DNA of 64,000 bases, taken from Akkermansiaceae bacterium. GTDB lineage: Bacteria; Verrucomicrobiota; Verrucomicrobiia; Verrucomicrobiales; Akkermansiaceae. The notes beneath the pieces were generated by a model, which saw nothing but the letters and a program-made list of their open reading frames with translations, was not told where the DNA came from and did no database searches. The first letter of the stretch is position 1. The number at the start of each line of letters is the position of its first letter. The position numbers were made by a program, and so were the translations under genes. Shown piece by piece: positions 63,504 through 64,000 of the stretch. The stretch spans positions 1 through 64,000 of the forward strand of contig JABDRB010000009.1 of the NCBI GenBank assembly GCA_013041925.1. Direction: 5' to 3'.

Positions 63504-63538
63504 AAAAAGGGTTTCCTCATCCGGGAAGTCCTTTTTTT
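63504..63538 (+). terminator. Terminator after typA
   Basis: AAAAAGGGTTTCC / GGGAAGTCCTTTTT stem with wobble pairs, ending in a run of seven T, 41 bases after the typA stop. Confidence 0.8.
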
Positions 63539-63571
63539 GTGATGAGAAAGGGAGCCTGAAAAATCGATCTA

Positions 63572-64000
63572 TTGCGCCAGCCACTTCTATATTCCGTTGT
63601 TTCAGGGTTTGTGCTGCTTGCTGTTTTGGCGGTGATGCAGTGTCAGGAGGGTGAGCAGAGAGAAGTTGATGCCACCCCTCCATCTGCTGCCACCCCCACT
63701 AGCGTTTTTCAAACCATCTGTGCCAGCTGTCACGGCCCGATGGGTGAGGGGGACCGCGCGTTGGGGGCGCCATCTATTGCCTCCCTGCCGCGGTGGTATG
63801 TGGAGGAGCAGATGCAAAAATTCCGCAACGGCCAGCGGGGGGCTCACCCGCAGGATATCAATGGTCAGAAAATGCGCGCGGGTATTGCCTCATTGTCGGC
63901 CAGTGAGATCGAGGAAGCGGTGGATGAGCTCGTGGCCTTATCTGCGGTGAGTCACCCACGCACCCTGGAGGGTGATGCCGTGGCAGGTGAGCAGCTTTAT
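63572..64000 (+). CDS. Cytochrome c family lipoprotein, N-terminal part (3' end outside window)
   Basis: The frame is open from after the TGA at 63557 to the window end. A TTG at 63572 gives a lipoprotein-type signal (SGFVLLAVLAVMQC), then a Thr/Pro linker and a class I cytochrome c domain with the haem site CASCH (Cys at 63719) in FQTICASCHGPMGEGD, and an axial methionine probably in KMRAGIASLS. A further domain seems to begin at the end (AVAGEQLY). ATG at 63635 is a shorter start but would lose the signal. Function as electron carrier outside the cytoplasm is likely; the partner is unknown. Confidence 0.8.
   Translation, partial: MRQPLLYSVVSGFVLLAVLAVMQCQEGEQREVDATPPSAATPTSVFQTICASCHGPMGEGDRALGAPSIASLPRWYVEEQMQKFRNGQRGAHPQDINGQKMRAGIASLSASEIEEAVDELVALSAVSHPRTLEGDAVAGEQLY

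Overview
The window looks like a chromosomal segment of a Gram-negative bacterium, most probably Verrucomicrobiota (inference). The clues are an exosortase-type polysaccharide locus, ADP-heptose genes, eukaryote-like UDP-glucose dehydrogenase and UDP-xylose synthase, few clear Shine-Dalgarno sequences, and two four-helix-bundle (S23-type) genes set in simple-sequence repeats. No rRNA gene, CRISPR array, transposase or integrase was recognised.

Bases 1-42038 are one large exopolysaccharide/O-antigen region, almost entirely on the + strand. It opens with the end of a WecG/TagA-type transferase, a small cassette of two hypothetical genes, and ugd, uxs and rfbB. A repeat field with a four-helix-bundle gene and rmlA follow. 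Genes at 6.9-11.5 kb (3,4-ketoisomerase, acyl carrier protein, AMP ligase, SDR, acyltransferase, aminotransferase) would make a dTDP-3-acylamino-3,6-dideoxyhexose carrying an unusual acyl group. At 11.5-16.4 kb a CDP-glycerol-transferase homologue precedes a three-gene phosphonate module: PEP mutase fused to a cytidylyltransferase-like domain, phosphonopyruvate decarboxylase, and Fe-alcohol dehydrogenase. This predicts hydroxyethylphosphonate. A flippase, glycosyltransferases, an acetyltransferase, a polymerase/ligase and a pyruvyltransferase fill 16.4-26.2 kb. A heptosyltransferase-like gene and split hldE, gmhA and gmhB (ADP-heptose) lie at 26.3-29.9 kb. After another glycosyltransferase and a second O-antigen-ligase-like protein, the phosphonate module occurs again (33.8-37.5 kb), now followed by a CDP-alcohol phosphatidyltransferase. 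Exosortase, EpsI and the initiating sugar-1-phosphate transferase close the locus.

Bases 42.5-64 kb are GC-richer housekeeping DNA: prs-rplY-pth-rpsF-ssb, then sodB, rmuC, a beta-propeller lactonase, tRNA-Gly, trpC, a GH13 glycosidase, ruvX, manC, avtA, a secreted thioredoxin, a sigma-70 factor, a ComM/YifB ATPase, typA and the start of a cytochrome c.

The least ordinary material is (i) repeat families with 6-, 7- and 8-base units and 15-base mini-hairpins, which surround the four-helix-bundle genes and also lie in frame inside rfbB, an O-antigen-ligase gene and the epsI N-terminus; (ii) the duplicated phosphonate module, with a different CDP-dependent transferase beside each copy; and (iii) the ACP-dependent sugar N-acylation module. 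Functional calls are from reading protein motifs; no database search was run.
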